The notes beneath the pieces are model-generated. The model ran no database searches. It was not told the origin of the DNA and worked only from the letters and a program-made list of their open reading frames with translations. 64,000 nt of DNA, from assembly GCF_900101905.1 (NCBI RefSeq), contig NZ_FNAJ01000001.1:248001-312000 (forward strand), written 5' to 3'. Made by a program: the position numbers and the translations under genes. Each line of letters opens with the position of its first letter. The first letter of the stretch is position 1. Source of the stretch: Myxococcus virescens (GTDB lineage: Bacteria; Myxococcota; Myxococcia; Myxococcales; Myxococcaceae). This document shows positions 56,049 to 64,000 of this stretch, one piece after another.

Positions 56049-56897
56049 ATGTTGCTCCGCGCCTTGGTGCTGATTGCCCTTTGTGTGTCCACTACCGCTC
56101 TGGCGCAGCCCGCCGAGGACCTTCGCGATGTCATGAGCGCACGCGCCTATGGCATGGGCGGCGCCTACCGGGCCCTGGGGCTGGGCACGGATGCCATCAT
56201 GGGCAATCCAGCGGCGATGGTCCTCTACCCGTCCTACCGGGTTGAAGGCACCGGTGCGTGGGATACGCGGCAGAAGGAAGGGTTGCTGGGCGTCTCCGTC
56301 ATCGACGCCGCCACGAGCCGCCTGGGGATGGGCGTGGACTACCACTGGGTGAGCGTGGGGCGCGGCGGCGCGCGCGCCAGCGCCCACCTCAGCTCGATGG
56401 GCGTGGGACTGCCCATCAGTCAGGCGCTCATGCTCGGCGCCACGGTGCGATATCTGCGCATGAGCGGCCAGTCGCGGTTCGCCAACTCCGTCACCGGCGA
56501 CGCGGGCTTGATACTCCGGTTGTCGCCGTCACTGATGGCGGGCTTCTCCGCGCACAACATCGTGGACACTGGCAATGAGGAGCTGACGCGCTACTACTCG
56601 GCGCACGTCGGGGTGATGACGGGGCTGCTGACGCTCGCAGGCGACGTGCGCGCGGACTTCACGACGAACGACACCAGGACGTTCACGTACCACGGCGGTC
56701 TGGAGTACATCCTGGGCGAGCTGTTCCCGGTGCGCGTGGGCTACTCCTACGACGGCTTCACGCGGACGTCGCAAGTCAGCACGGGGCTCGGCTTCATGTC
56801 CGAGGGCGGAGGCGGCCTGGACTTCGGCTACCGCCACGACCTGGGCGGCCCCAAGGGGCGCATGCTGGCGCTCACCATCAAGCTGAACATGAACTGA
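56049..56897 (+). CDS. Outer-membrane beta-barrel protein (PorV/FadL-like)
   Basis: A 282-aa protein with signal peptide MLLRALVLIALCVSTTALAQ. The mature chain begins with SARAYGMGGAYRALGLGTDAIMGNPAAMVLYPSYRVEG, the pattern of the PorV/TraF-like barrel family (GMGGAxxA.. NPA). Alternating strands follow, to the end (GYRHDLGGPKGRMLALTIKLNMN). The function is unknown, with the family tied to outer-membrane transport or type IX-like export in other phyla. It diverges from galU across a 60-nt gap. TAGGAT is 11 nt before the ATG and could be its -10. Confidence 0.8.
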   Translation: MLLRALVLIALCVSTTALAQPAEDLRDVMSARAYGMGGAYRALGLGTDAIMGNPAAMVLYPSYRVEGTGAWDTRQKEGLLGVSVIDAATSRLGMGVDYHWVSVGRGGARASAHLSSMGVGLPISQALMLGATVRYLRMSGQSRFANSVTGDAGLILRLSPSLMAGFSAHNIVDTGNEELTRYYSAHVGVMTGLLTLAGDVRADFTTNDTRTFTYHGGLEYILGELFPVRVGYSYDGFTRTSQVSTGLGFMSEGGGGLDFGYRHDLGGPKGRMLALTIKLNMN

Positions 56898-56898
56898 G

Positions 56899-59800
56899 TC
56901 AGCGCGGCGCCCGGAGCGGCAGGTAGCGCTCCGACGCGGCGAAGCGCAGCAGCTCCATCAGCTCCGCCTCGTTGCCCCGGCGGGTCCGCAGGACGGACAG
57001 CGCGGGGCCAATGCTCCCGCAGGCCACCAGGCCCGCGCGGTTGGCGGAATCCCGCGCGGCGTCTGCGAGCGCCGAAGCCTTGAAGTTCTGGGTCCCGGGC
57101 TCCAGCAAGGCCATGGCGCGCTCCAGGGCGCGCGGCGACAGGGACTCGCGCACCACGCGGGCCTCGGCTCCGGACGCACGCGGGTCCTTCAGCACGGTGG
57201 CCAGCAGCGCCAGGGCGCGGAGGAGCTGCCCCCCCTTGAGAGCCCGGAGCGCGAGCAGGTCCGGCGACAGGGAAAGCAAGGCGCGGCCCACGTGGAAGCG
57301 CAGCTCCGGGAGCGGCATGGGCTCACGCAGCAGGAGCCGGCCCACGAGGAGGCGCGGGTGGCCCGCGTGCACAGCGGTGAAGGGCGGGCCGTCGTCCTCT
57401 GCGAGCACGAGTTCGGGCAGGTGGACGTCCAGCATCCGCGCGGCGGTGTGCAGCGCGTCGAGCACGGCGGGCGCACAGGGGCCCGCGGTGGCGCGCAGCA
57501 GCTCCGAGGAACCGGCGGCGCGGCCCTCCGCTGGGAACAGGCGGCAGAGCGCGATTCCGGTGCAGGCCAGCAGTTCGCCCGAGGGCGTGCGCAGGCCGGG
57601 GTGACGCAGGCCAGCGCGCTCGTCGGAGGTCAGTGGTGGACGCTGGCCGCGCGGCGCGGGAGTCTCGAGCCCGTCGAGCGCATCGGCGATTTCGCGCATG
57701 AGCGAGGCGCGCGCCGGGTCTCCTCGCTGGTCGAAATACTCGGCGAGGAGTCGATAGGGCTTCGCGTCGAGCGGGCGCTCGCGGATGTGCCGGAAGGCAT
57801 CGGGCTCGGTGTCCGGTGACGGCACATAGGCGGGCGCGGGTGATTCGCGCGGGTCCATGACGCCGGGGCCAGGCCGAGGAGGCTCGGGCGCCGCGGGTGG
57901 CTTCGCGATGAACGTGCGGCCCGGCGCCGGGGCGGAAACCGTGCCCTCCGGGCGCGCGCGGACGACGCGGCGCACCGGGTCCATCCGGCCGGGTGGCGCT
58001 TCCCAGGAGATGACGCGGGTCTCCGGGACGGGGGCATCACCGAGGTCCATGACCTCGCCTGTGAGGAGGTCGGTGGCCCGAGGACGCTGGGCTCGGACCT
58101 CCGTGTCGCGAGAAGCGGGCGCTTGCTCCGCTTCGCTTCCGGACGCGGCGGCGCGTGGCGCGGCCTTGTCTCCGCGCGAGGACGCGGGGGAGCACTGAGC
58201 AGCCGGCGCCTTGGGGGAGACGGCGGCGTCCGCGGACTCAGCGGGAGCGCGTGGCGGCGGGGCGGCTGTGTTGCCCGGGGATGAAGGCGGGTTGCGGGCC
58301 TCGCCCCTGGGGGACGACGCGGCTGCACGTGCTTCTGCCGTGGGTGGCGATGCGGCGAAGGCTTCCACTGGAACGCGCGGTTCGCCTTGCGCAGGCGAGA
58401 CGGTGGCGCGCGCCGCGCCCTTGGGAAGCGGCGCATCCGCGGCCGGCGCACGCGGTTCACCTCGCGCCCCGGCGTCCACTCCAGACGGGGCCTCGCGGCC
58501 GGAACGGGCCTCCCGCCTCCCCTTCCGCCCCGAAGGGACGGGCTCCGGCGAAGCCTTGCGGCCCTGCTCCACCGCGGCGCCCGGGGAAGCTCTCCCGACT
58601 TCATCGCGGGGTGGCTCCACGCTTTCGGACGCGGGGGGAGCAACCCCGATGTCCGTGGTGGACGCCTCCTCGTTGGCGAGGCGCTGGAGGTTTCCGGACG
58701 ATTGCGTCAGCACCGGGGGCGCCGCGATGAGTGGCGCACGGGGGCCGCTCGACTCACGGCGAGGAGCCGCGGAGCGCGGCGGCTCGGGAGGCGACACTTC
58801 ACGCTCTGCGCGGGCCTGCCGGATTCCCTCCGCCCGGCGGGCGTAGACCTGCGCGCGCTCGGGATTGCCCATCACGTCGCGCCACAAACGCGCGAGCCGG
58901 TCCCAGGTGCGCTCCCGCTCCGCCTCGTCCTCCATGGCGGTGGCCGCGTGTTCCAGGGCCCAAGCCGCCTCGCCCAGGTGGTCCCGTTCGAGGAGACGCT
59001 CCACGAGCATCAGCCACGCTTCCTTGTGGCCCGGCTCGTAGCGCACGGCCTGACGCAACTCCTCGAGCGCGGCATCGGCGTCGCCCTGGGCATCCAACGT
59101 GGCGACCAGCTCCAGCCGGGCCTGGCGCGCGGCGGGCCCTCGGGCTTCGCGGGCGAGCTGCGCACGCAGAAGCCGGCTGAGCACCGTCGTGTCGCCGAGC
59201 TTTCGCGTCAGCGTCGTGAGCTGCACGCGGGCCTGCTCGCTGTCGGGACTCTCCGTGAGCACCTCGCTCCAGGCCCACTGCGCGAGCCGCCAATCGCTCA
59301 GCGACTCCTCCGCGACCTGGGCCAGGACGCGCAGCGCTTCCACGCGGTCCAGCGCACGGCGTGGTGCCGCCGCCAGTGCCACCCGGAGCCGTTCCGCGAT
59401 GGACGGACGTTCCGCGTCCGACACGCAGCGGAGCATCCCCGCGAGCACGGGAAGCAGCCCCGGCGCGGAGGACTCCGCCGCCTCGAAGTCCGCGCGAGCC
59501 TTCTTCAGCTCGCCCATGTGGAGCCAGCGCTCGCCCCGCGTGAGCAGAGCCCCCGCGCGTGCGCGGCCAGCGGGCGCGCGCCGGATGGCCTCGTCCAGCG
59601 CGCGGCGCACGAGGGACGCGTCCCCTCTCGCGGCGAGCAACCGCACCTGATCTCGAAGCGCGGCGCGGTCCCCCGTCAGCTCCACGATTTCCCGGTACAT
59701 GCGCGCGGCGCCCGCGGGGTCGTGGAGCTCGTTCTCCATCACCTCCGCGAGGCGCGCCAACGCATCGGCGCGTAGGGACGCGTCCTTCGCCCGGTCCGCC

Positions 59801-61428
59801 CGCTTGAGGTAGAGCTGAGCCAGCTCGGCCCAGGCCCGTCGAGCGATGAGCTGAGCCTCGACCTTCCGCGAGCGGGTCAGCTCCTCGGAGTCTTCTTCCC
59901 GAGGCCCCGCGCTCGCCTCGGAAGCGCGGCCATTCTTGTTCGGTGCATCGCCAGAAGCCGACGCGAGCGCGGCCTCCAGCTCCGCCAACGACACCTCCAT
60001 GGTGCCGGAGCGGGCATCCGGCTCGGGTGCGGCGCGGAGCGTGTTGGGAGGTGGCAGCGCCTCGGACGGGGGCGGGGTCTTCCGCCGCTCGGGCTTCGAA
60101 GAGGCAGGCGTCTGCTGGCGCGGAGGAGGACGCGATACGTCAGCGCCGACGAGAAAGGGCTGTGCCTCCGAAGTGACTTCACTTTCGTCGACGTCGTCGA
60201 AGCGAGCGACCGGCGCGGGCACGGGCGCGTCGTCGTCTGGGCCATCGGCCCAAGGCACGGGCAGTGGCGCGCGCCCCGGAACAAACGTCTTGGCCACACC
60301 TGAAGACGGGGGCACGGCGACGTCCCCTAGCGCGGGCATCTCCACTTCCGTCTTGCGCGCCTCGAAGTCAGATGCCCTCGGTGGCACAACCACCGCCGGC
60401 ATTTCCACGACAGTCTTAGGGGCTTCGGAAGCAGAGGTACCGCGGGGCGTCACCACGGGGAGTTCCACCGCCGGCATCTCCAACACCGTCTTGAGCGATT
60501 CGGTGGGTGGCGCCTTCACGGGCGACGGACGCGCATCAGCATCGGGCAGCGCCTCGCTCCCCTTGGACGAAGCCGTCGCGCGCGCATCAGGCCCAGGCGG
60601 TGAGAGCGAACTCGACACAGGCCCACGTTGTTCCGAGACGGGCGGGGCTTCCGCCTGAAGCCCATCCGCGCCACGCTCAGGCAACGCGGCAGCAGGCGCT
60701 CCTCCACCAGCCTCTGGGAGCTGCGACACCGAAGGCTGCGAACGCGCCTCCGCCGCACCGACCGTGGAAGCTGGCGCGGAGAGCGCCCTCGCGGAGAGCG
60801 GCGGTCCCACCACGGTTTCGATGAGGTAGACGGCGTCGTCGTTCTCCCAAGAGGCAGTTACCTGCGCGCCTTCTCTCCGCGCTGGGAGCTTCGCCAGCAC
60901 ACCCTGCTCGTCCTCATCCACCTTCGGCGCGCTCGCACCAGCGTCAGGCACCGCCTTGCCCTCGATGCGGGCACGCAGCACCTGGAGCACGCGCTGGGCA
61001 CGCCGGTCCTCGGGCCATTCCACCAGGAGCGCTTCGAGCGCGGCGGCGGCACGCGGCAGTTGGTCCACTCGCCGCAGGACCCGCGCGAGCTGACGCCGGA
61101 CCGCGCGCCTGCTGGAGACCACTGTCGGCGCCACCTCCAGCAGGGTGATGGCCGCCGCCTCGGTGCCCGCCAGCAGCGCCATGCGCACAATCCCTGCGGC
61201 CAGACGCGGCGTCATCGGCAGGGTCCGGCTGGCGCGCGCAAGCTCTCCGAACGCGCGCGCGGCGGAGCCCTCTCGCAGCTGCCGGGCCGCGGACCGGAAG
61301 TGCCGGTCCACCACTTCGCTGACATCCTCCGCGGGATTGACGTCGGACGCGCCGGGCTGCAGCGCCTCCTGTCGGACCGCTGCGGGCTCCGGCGTGCCGG
61401 CGTTCCTGCCGTTTCTCACGCCACCCAT
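56899..61428 (-). CDS. 1509-residue TPR protein with disordered linkers
   Basis: A large cytosolic protein of unknown function. Residues about 30-170 are helical TPR-like repeats (FRSAARQLREGSAARAFGELARAS ... LEALLVEWPEDRRAQRVLQVLRAR). A long Pro/Ser/Glu region follows, with repeated motifs such as KTVLEMPAVELP and KTVVEMPAVVVP. The central part (about 500-850) is again TPR-like, with ARRAWAELAQLYLKRADRAKDASLRADALARLAEVMEN and DADAALEELRQAVRYEPGHKEAWLMLVERLLERD. Another disordered stretch runs to about 1200, then a compact helical C-terminal domain (PYRLLAEYFDQRGDPARASLM ... LPLRAPR). No enzyme motif is seen. The ATG at 61428 lacks a ribosome site, and a GTG at 61419 is possible. Confidence 0.85.
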   Translation of the reverse strand: MGGVRNGRNAGTPEPAAVRQEALQPGASDVNPAEDVSEVVDRHFRSAARQLREGSAARAFGELARASRTLPMTPRLAAGIVRMALLAGTEAAAITLLEVAPTVVSSRRAVRRQLARVLRRVDQLPRAAAALEALLVEWPEDRRAQRVLQVLRARIEGKAVPDAGASAPKVDEDEQGVLAKLPARREGAQVTASWENDDAVYLIETVVGPPLSARALSAPASTVGAAEARSQPSVSQLPEAGGGAPAAALPERGADGLQAEAPPVSEQRGPVSSSLSPPGPDARATASSKGSEALPDADARPSPVKAPPTESLKTVLEMPAVELPVVTPRGTSASEAPKTVVEMPAVVVPPRASDFEARKTEVEMPALGDVAVPPSSGVAKTFVPGRAPLPVPWADGPDDDAPVPAPVARFDDVDESEVTSEAQPFLVGADVSRPPPRQQTPASSKPERRKTPPPSEALPPPNTLRAAPEPDARSGTMEVSLAELEAALASASGDAPNKNGRASEASAGPREEDSEELTRSRKVEAQLIARRAWAELAQLYLKRADRAKDASLRADALARLAEVMENELHDPAGAARMYREIVELTGDRAALRDQVRLLAARGDASLVRRALDEAIRRAPAGRARAGALLTRGERWLHMGELKKARADFEAAESSAPGLLPVLAGMLRCVSDAERPSIAERLRVALAAAPRRALDRVEALRVLAQVAEESLSDWRLAQWAWSEVLTESPDSEQARVQLTTLTRKLGDTTVLSRLLRAQLAREARGPAARQARLELVATLDAQGDADAALEELRQAVRYEPGHKEAWLMLVERLLERDHLGEAAWALEHAATAMEDEAERERTWDRLARLWRDVMGNPERAQVYARRAEGIRQARAEREVSPPEPPRSAAPRRESSGPRAPLIAAPPVLTQSSGNLQRLANEEASTTDIGVAPPASESVEPPRDEVGRASPGAAVEQGRKASPEPVPSGRKGRREARSGREAPSGVDAGARGEPRAPAADAPLPKGAARATVSPAQGEPRVPVEAFAASPPTAEARAAASSPRGEARNPPSSPGNTAAPPPRAPAESADAAVSPKAPAAQCSPASSRGDKAAPRAAASGSEAEQAPASRDTEVRAQRPRATDLLTGEVMDLGDAPVPETRVISWEAPPGRMDPVRRVVRARPEGTVSAPAPGRTFIAKPPAAPEPPRPGPGVMDPRESPAPAYVPSPDTEPDAFRHIRERPLDAKPYRLLAEYFDQRGDPARASLMREIADALDGLETPAPRGQRPPLTSDERAGLRHPGLRTPSGELLACTGIALCRLFPAEGRAAGSSELLRATAGPCAPAVLDALHTAARMLDVHLPELVLAEDDGPPFTAVHAGHPRLLVGRLLLREPMPLPELRFHVGRALLSLSPDLLALRALKGGQLLRALALLATVLKDPRASGAEARVVRESLSPRALERAMALLEPGTQNFKASALADAARDSANRAGLVACGSIGPALSVLRTRRGNEAELMELLRFAASERYLPLRAPR

Positions 61429-61452
61429 GGGTGCGGCAGTCTACACACAACG

Positions 61453-62472
61453 ATGCCCGTTCCGGCTGTTACTGTCCTCCTCCCCGCGCGAAACGCCGAA
61501 GCCACCGTGGCCCGCGCCGTCCGCAGCCTCTTGACGGGCACCCTCCGCGACCTCCGTGTGTTCGCGGTGGACGACGGCTCCACGGACGGTACGCGTGAAG
61601 TGCTGACCGACCTGGCGGCGAGCGACTCCCGCGTGGAAGTCCTTGACGGCCGGGGCCGTGGCCTGGTGGCGGCGCTGAACCTGGCGCTGCGTGAAGCCAC
61701 CTCCCCCTACGTCGCCCGGATGGACGCGGATGACGAAGCCCTTCCCAAACGCCTGGAGGCAAGCCTCACCGCCCTGGAAGCGGAACCCGGGTTGGCCGGC
61801 GTGGGAACGGCCGTGGAGCTGTTCCGGGATGACAAACCCGTGAGCCCCTCGCTCCAGGCCTATGCCACGTGGCTCAGCGGGCTGACCACCGCGGAGCGAC
61901 TCGACCGGGAGCGCTTCATCGAAAGCCCCCTGTGCCACCCTTCCGTCTGCCTGCGCCGGGACGCCCTGGTGGCCGCGGGAGGCTGGCAGGACGGCGACTT
62001 CCCGGAGGACTACGCGCTGTGGCTGGAGCTGTTGGACCGGGGCTTCGGGCTGCGCAACCTGCCCGAGGTATTGCTTCGCTGGCGCGACAGCGACGGGCGG
62101 ATGACGCGAACGGACCCGCGCTATGCCGTCAAGCGCTTCCTGTGGACGAAGGCGCGCTACCTGACGCGAGGCCGTGGCCCCCTGGCGGACGGGCGCCCCT
62201 GCACGGTGTGGGGCGCGGGCCCGAGCGGCAAGACGCTGACGCACTTCCTCCACGAGGAAGGCGTCCGCGTGCGGCGCTACGTGGAGGTCCACCCTCGCAA
62301 GGTGGGCACGCGCATCCATGGCATCCCGGTCATCTCCCCCCAGGAGCTCGGCGCCCCCGGGGATGGACACCTGTTGGTGTGCGTGGGCGTCCGCTGGGCC
62401 CGCGCGGAGATTCGCGAGGACCTCATCGGACGGGGCTGGGTGGAGGGTCGCGACTTCACCTGCGCGGCGTGA
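61453..62472 (+). CDS. GT2-family glycosyltransferase with C-terminal PglD-like nucleotide-binding domain
   Basis: A 339-aa protein. The GT-A domain opens TVLLPARNAEATVARAVRSLL, with VFAVDDGSTDGTRE, the metal-binding DXD-like ARMDADDEALPKRLE, and later PEDYALWLELLDRGFGL. After residue about 250 a separate domain starts CTVWGAGPSGKTLTHFLHEEGVRVRRYVEVHPRKVGTRIHGIPVISPQEL. It resembles the N-terminal domain of PglD-type acyltransferases, which binds UDP-sugar. The hexapeptide part is absent. The fused domain could hold the sugar nucleotide. The ATG at 61453 is 24 nt from the divergent TPR gene, with no clear ribosome site. Confidence 0.85.
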   Translation: MPVPAVTVLLPARNAEATVARAVRSLLTGTLRDLRVFAVDDGSTDGTREVLTDLAASDSRVEVLDGRGRGLVAALNLALREATSPYVARMDADDEALPKRLEASLTALEAEPGLAGVGTAVELFRDDKPVSPSLQAYATWLSGLTTAERLDRERFIESPLCHPSVCLRRDALVAAGGWQDGDFPEDYALWLELLDRGFGLRNLPEVLLRWRDSDGRMTRTDPRYAVKRFLWTKARYLTRGRGPLADGRPCTVWGAGPSGKTLTHFLHEEGVRVRRYVEVHPRKVGTRIHGIPVISPQELGAPGDGHLLVCVGVRWARAEIREDLIGRGWVEGRDFTCAA

Positions 62473-62476
62473 GGAC

Positions 62477-63409
62477 TCACTCAGCGCCACGAATGGCGCC
62501 CGAGGGCGCCGGCACGCCAGCGGCCAGGAAGAACCGCATCAGGTCCTCCGGCACCGGCGCCTCGATTCGCAGCAACTTCCCCGTGCGCGGATGTCCCAGC
62601 TCCAGGGCCTGGGCATGCAGCAAGCACCGCGCTGCCTCCACGCCTTCCGCCCGGGCCGCACCACCGTAGCGCGCGTCCCCCAGAATCGGAGCGCCCAGCG
62701 CCGTCAGGTGCGCGCGGAGCTGATGCGTGCGGCCCGTGTGCGGCAGCAGCTCGACGACACAGAACGCCGGCCCCGATGACAGCGTGTGGAAGTCCGTCAG
62801 CGCGGGTACACCATTGGCCGCCCGGGTCGCCCGCCAGCGGCCAGGGCGCGACGGGTCCTTGGACAACGGCAGGTCCACCGTGCCCGACGGGGGCAAACCC
62901 GGCCCGGTGGCCGCGACGTAGCGCTTTCGCGCCCGCCCCTCCCGGAACTCGGCCGCCAGCGCCGACGTGGCCTCCGCCGTCTTCCCGAACACCGTCACGC
63001 CGGACGTCTCCCGGTCCAGGCGGTGCACCAACCCCGCGGGGCGTCCCAGCTTCGCCCCCACCAGGTCCACCAGGCTGTCCCCCACGCGCCCCTCGGTGGG
63101 CTGCGCGGACACGCCGGCCGGCTTGTCTACCGCGATGACGTCCGCGTCCTCGTACAGCACACGCAGCTCGGGGGCGGGGGGCGCCTCGGACAGGGGGCTC
63201 TGCCCGCCCTCCTCCAGCACTACCGTCACCACCTGCCCAGCCGTCAGCCGCGCATTCGCATCCCGGCTCCGCTTGCCCGCCACGTAGACGGCGCCCACCT
63301 CCACCAGCCCCCGCGCCCCCGGCTCGGGCAGTCCCAATTCATCCGCGACCGCGCGGGCCACGGCCTTCCCCACCAACGCCCCTTCCACCCGGAACGTCCG
63401 GCGCTTCAT
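62477..63409 (-). CDS. RluA-family pseudouridine synthase
   Basis: A 310-aa RNA-modifying enzyme. An N-terminal S4-like domain (about 1-75: RTFRVEGALVGKAVARAVADELG ... LVEVGAVYVAGK) precedes the catalytic domain. That domain has LYEDADVIAVDKPAGVSAQPTE, then HRLDRETSGVTVFGK with the catalytic Asp, and LLPHTGRTHQLRAHLTALGAPILGD. It is a RluA/RluC/RluD type, and the exact uridine cannot be told. GAGGTGG precedes the ATG at 63409. The upstream frame to 63526 is not conserved. It converges with the glycosyltransferase, 4 nt apart. Confidence 0.9.
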   Translation of the reverse strand: MKRRTFRVEGALVGKAVARAVADELGLPEPGARGLVEVGAVYVAGKRSRDANARLTAGQVVTVVLEEGGQSPLSEAPPAPELRVLYEDADVIAVDKPAGVSAQPTEGRVGDSLVDLVGAKLGRPAGLVHRLDRETSGVTVFGKTAEATSALAAEFREGRARKRYVAATGPGLPPSGTVDLPLSKDPSRPGRWRATRAANGVPALTDFHTLSSGPAFCVVELLPHTGRTHQLRAHLTALGAPILGDARYGGAARAEGVEAARCLLHAQALELGHPRTGKLLRIEAPVPEDLMRFFLAAGVPAPSGAIRGAE

Positions 63410-63582
63410 GCCGCCACCTCGCCCACCGGGCGGACAGCCTCCGCGTACGAGCCCGCGCCATGCGCCACGTGCTCCGGCACGCCGCCCCCCAGCCCTGTGT
63501 CCACCGCAGATGTCATGCGGCGGCACTCTACGCGCGCATCGCCCTTTCGCGCCGCCCGCTTCCTGTTACCTTCCGCGCCCCC

Positions 63583-64000
63583 ATGGACCGTCCCCTGCAC
63601 TCCGTCCGTACGCGGCTGGACGACTTCCTCGCCGAGCTCGCCACGCTGAACTACCGGCAAGGCGCCGGGCTCGCGCTGGATGTTTCCCCCAGCCAGCTCC
63701 ACGCCTCCTTCCCCGAGCTGTCGTCTCCGGACACCTTCGCCGCCGCCAACGAGGCGCTCGCCAAGGCCCAATCGAAGAACGAGCCCCTCACCGTCCGCCG
63801 CATCCGACTGGTGCGTGAGCTGGTGGCCTCGCACGTCGAGGACGCGCTCGCCGCCCGTCACGTGGAGGCCATTGCCTCGCTGGAGGCCCAGGCCCGGCTG
63901 ATGGTGGACGACCAGACCTACTCCTTCGGCGAGGCGCTGGGCCGCATTCCCCACGAGTCCGCCCGGGGCCGCCGCGCCCTGCTGGAGCGCGCCACCGGCG
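63583..64000 (+). CDS. Unknown protein, 3' end cut by the window edge
   Basis: A reading frame of at least 139 codons without a stop, starting ATG at 63583. The visible part begins MDRPLHSVRTRLDDFLAELA and continues as mostly helical, Ala- and Arg-rich sequence (DTFAAANEALAKAQSKNEPLTVRRIRLVREL). There is no signal peptide. I do not recognise the family. Codon use (G/C at the third position) supports that it is real. No ribosome site is seen, and the upstream TGTTACCT might be a -10. Confidence 0.65.
   Translation, partial: MDRPLHSVRTRLDDFLAELATLNYRQGAGLALDVSPSQLHASFPELSSPDTFAAANEALAKAQSKNEPLTVRRIRLVRELVASHVEDALAARHVEAIASLEAQARLMVDDQTYSFGEALGRIPHESARGRRALLERATG

Noticed and set aside
63406..63954. 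Minus-strand 182-codon frame at the right edge
   Set aside because: It overlaps the better supported plus-strand partial gene and the start of the pseudouridine synthase.

Overview
This is a GC-rich (about 70 percent) chromosomal segment, densely coded on both strands with strong third-position GC bias. It almost certainly comes from a Myxococcus species, M. xanthus or a close relative. The main evidence is the 1060-residue TonB-dependent receptor at 22271-25453, which looks like Myxococcus Oar, and the DUF2378 (TIGR02265) protein at 28319, a myxobacterial family. A PilZ-containing Ser/Thr kinase, DUF4388 and J-like domain fusions and a second-RecA-like protein fit the same group. I see no IS element, prophage, CRISPR array, tRNA or rRNA gene, and no composition break that would suggest recent transfer.

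Layout from left to right. Positions 1-3130 (minus) hold the ribosomal and GTPase operon rplU-rpmA-obg-trmH, whose Obg has a long Lys/Ala tail. Positions 3262-7959 hold a small lipoprotein, a multidomain Ser/Thr kinase, and a 2OG-Fe(II) oxygenase coupled to a nitrilase-like protein that lacks the catalytic Cys. Positions 7956-11536 (minus) are a zinc-finger gene followed by gatCAB. Positions 11665-16529 (plus) are ftsK, a small ABM-domain gene and rlmL. Positions 16446-21386 hold plsY, a DUF2752 gene, a DUF4920 gene, a nuclease-fold gene, an alpha-helical unknown and a radical SAM protein.

Positions 21422-28240 form a secretion or uptake locus. Oar and a downstream lipoprotein face tonB-exbB-exbD-exbD, with good divergent promoters between them. 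Positions 28281-36179 hold the DUF2378 gene, a CmpB-like membrane protein, comM, ndh, recA, a DUF1285 gene and a polytopic membrane protein. That membrane protein is translationally coupled to cinA, and pssA lies upstream of cinA. Positions 38513-44081 hold an alpha/beta hydrolase, a beta-helix lipoprotein, an HU gene, an M23 peptidase and a threonine aldolase.

Positions 44115-53464 hold nth facing def, then a 1872-residue pseudo-receiver/coiled-coil/DUF4388/J-like protein lying between priA and def. Positions 53599-64000 hold a GST, a secreted unknown, galU, an outer-membrane barrel, a 1509-residue TPR protein, a glycosyltransferase with an extra C-terminal domain, a RluA-type pseudouridine synthase and a gene cut by the right edge.

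Most of the window is housekeeping: translation, chromosome segregation, repair, lipid and envelope synthesis. The best candidates for undescribed biology are the giant coiled-coil protein at 45443-51061, the large TPR protein at 56899-61428 and the kinase at 3701-5782. The lipoprotein paired with Oar is also worth a look. Several genes (galU, DUF2378, the 2OG oxygenase and nth) have a -10-like element a few bases before the start codon and no Shine-Dalgarno, which suggests leaderless transcripts.
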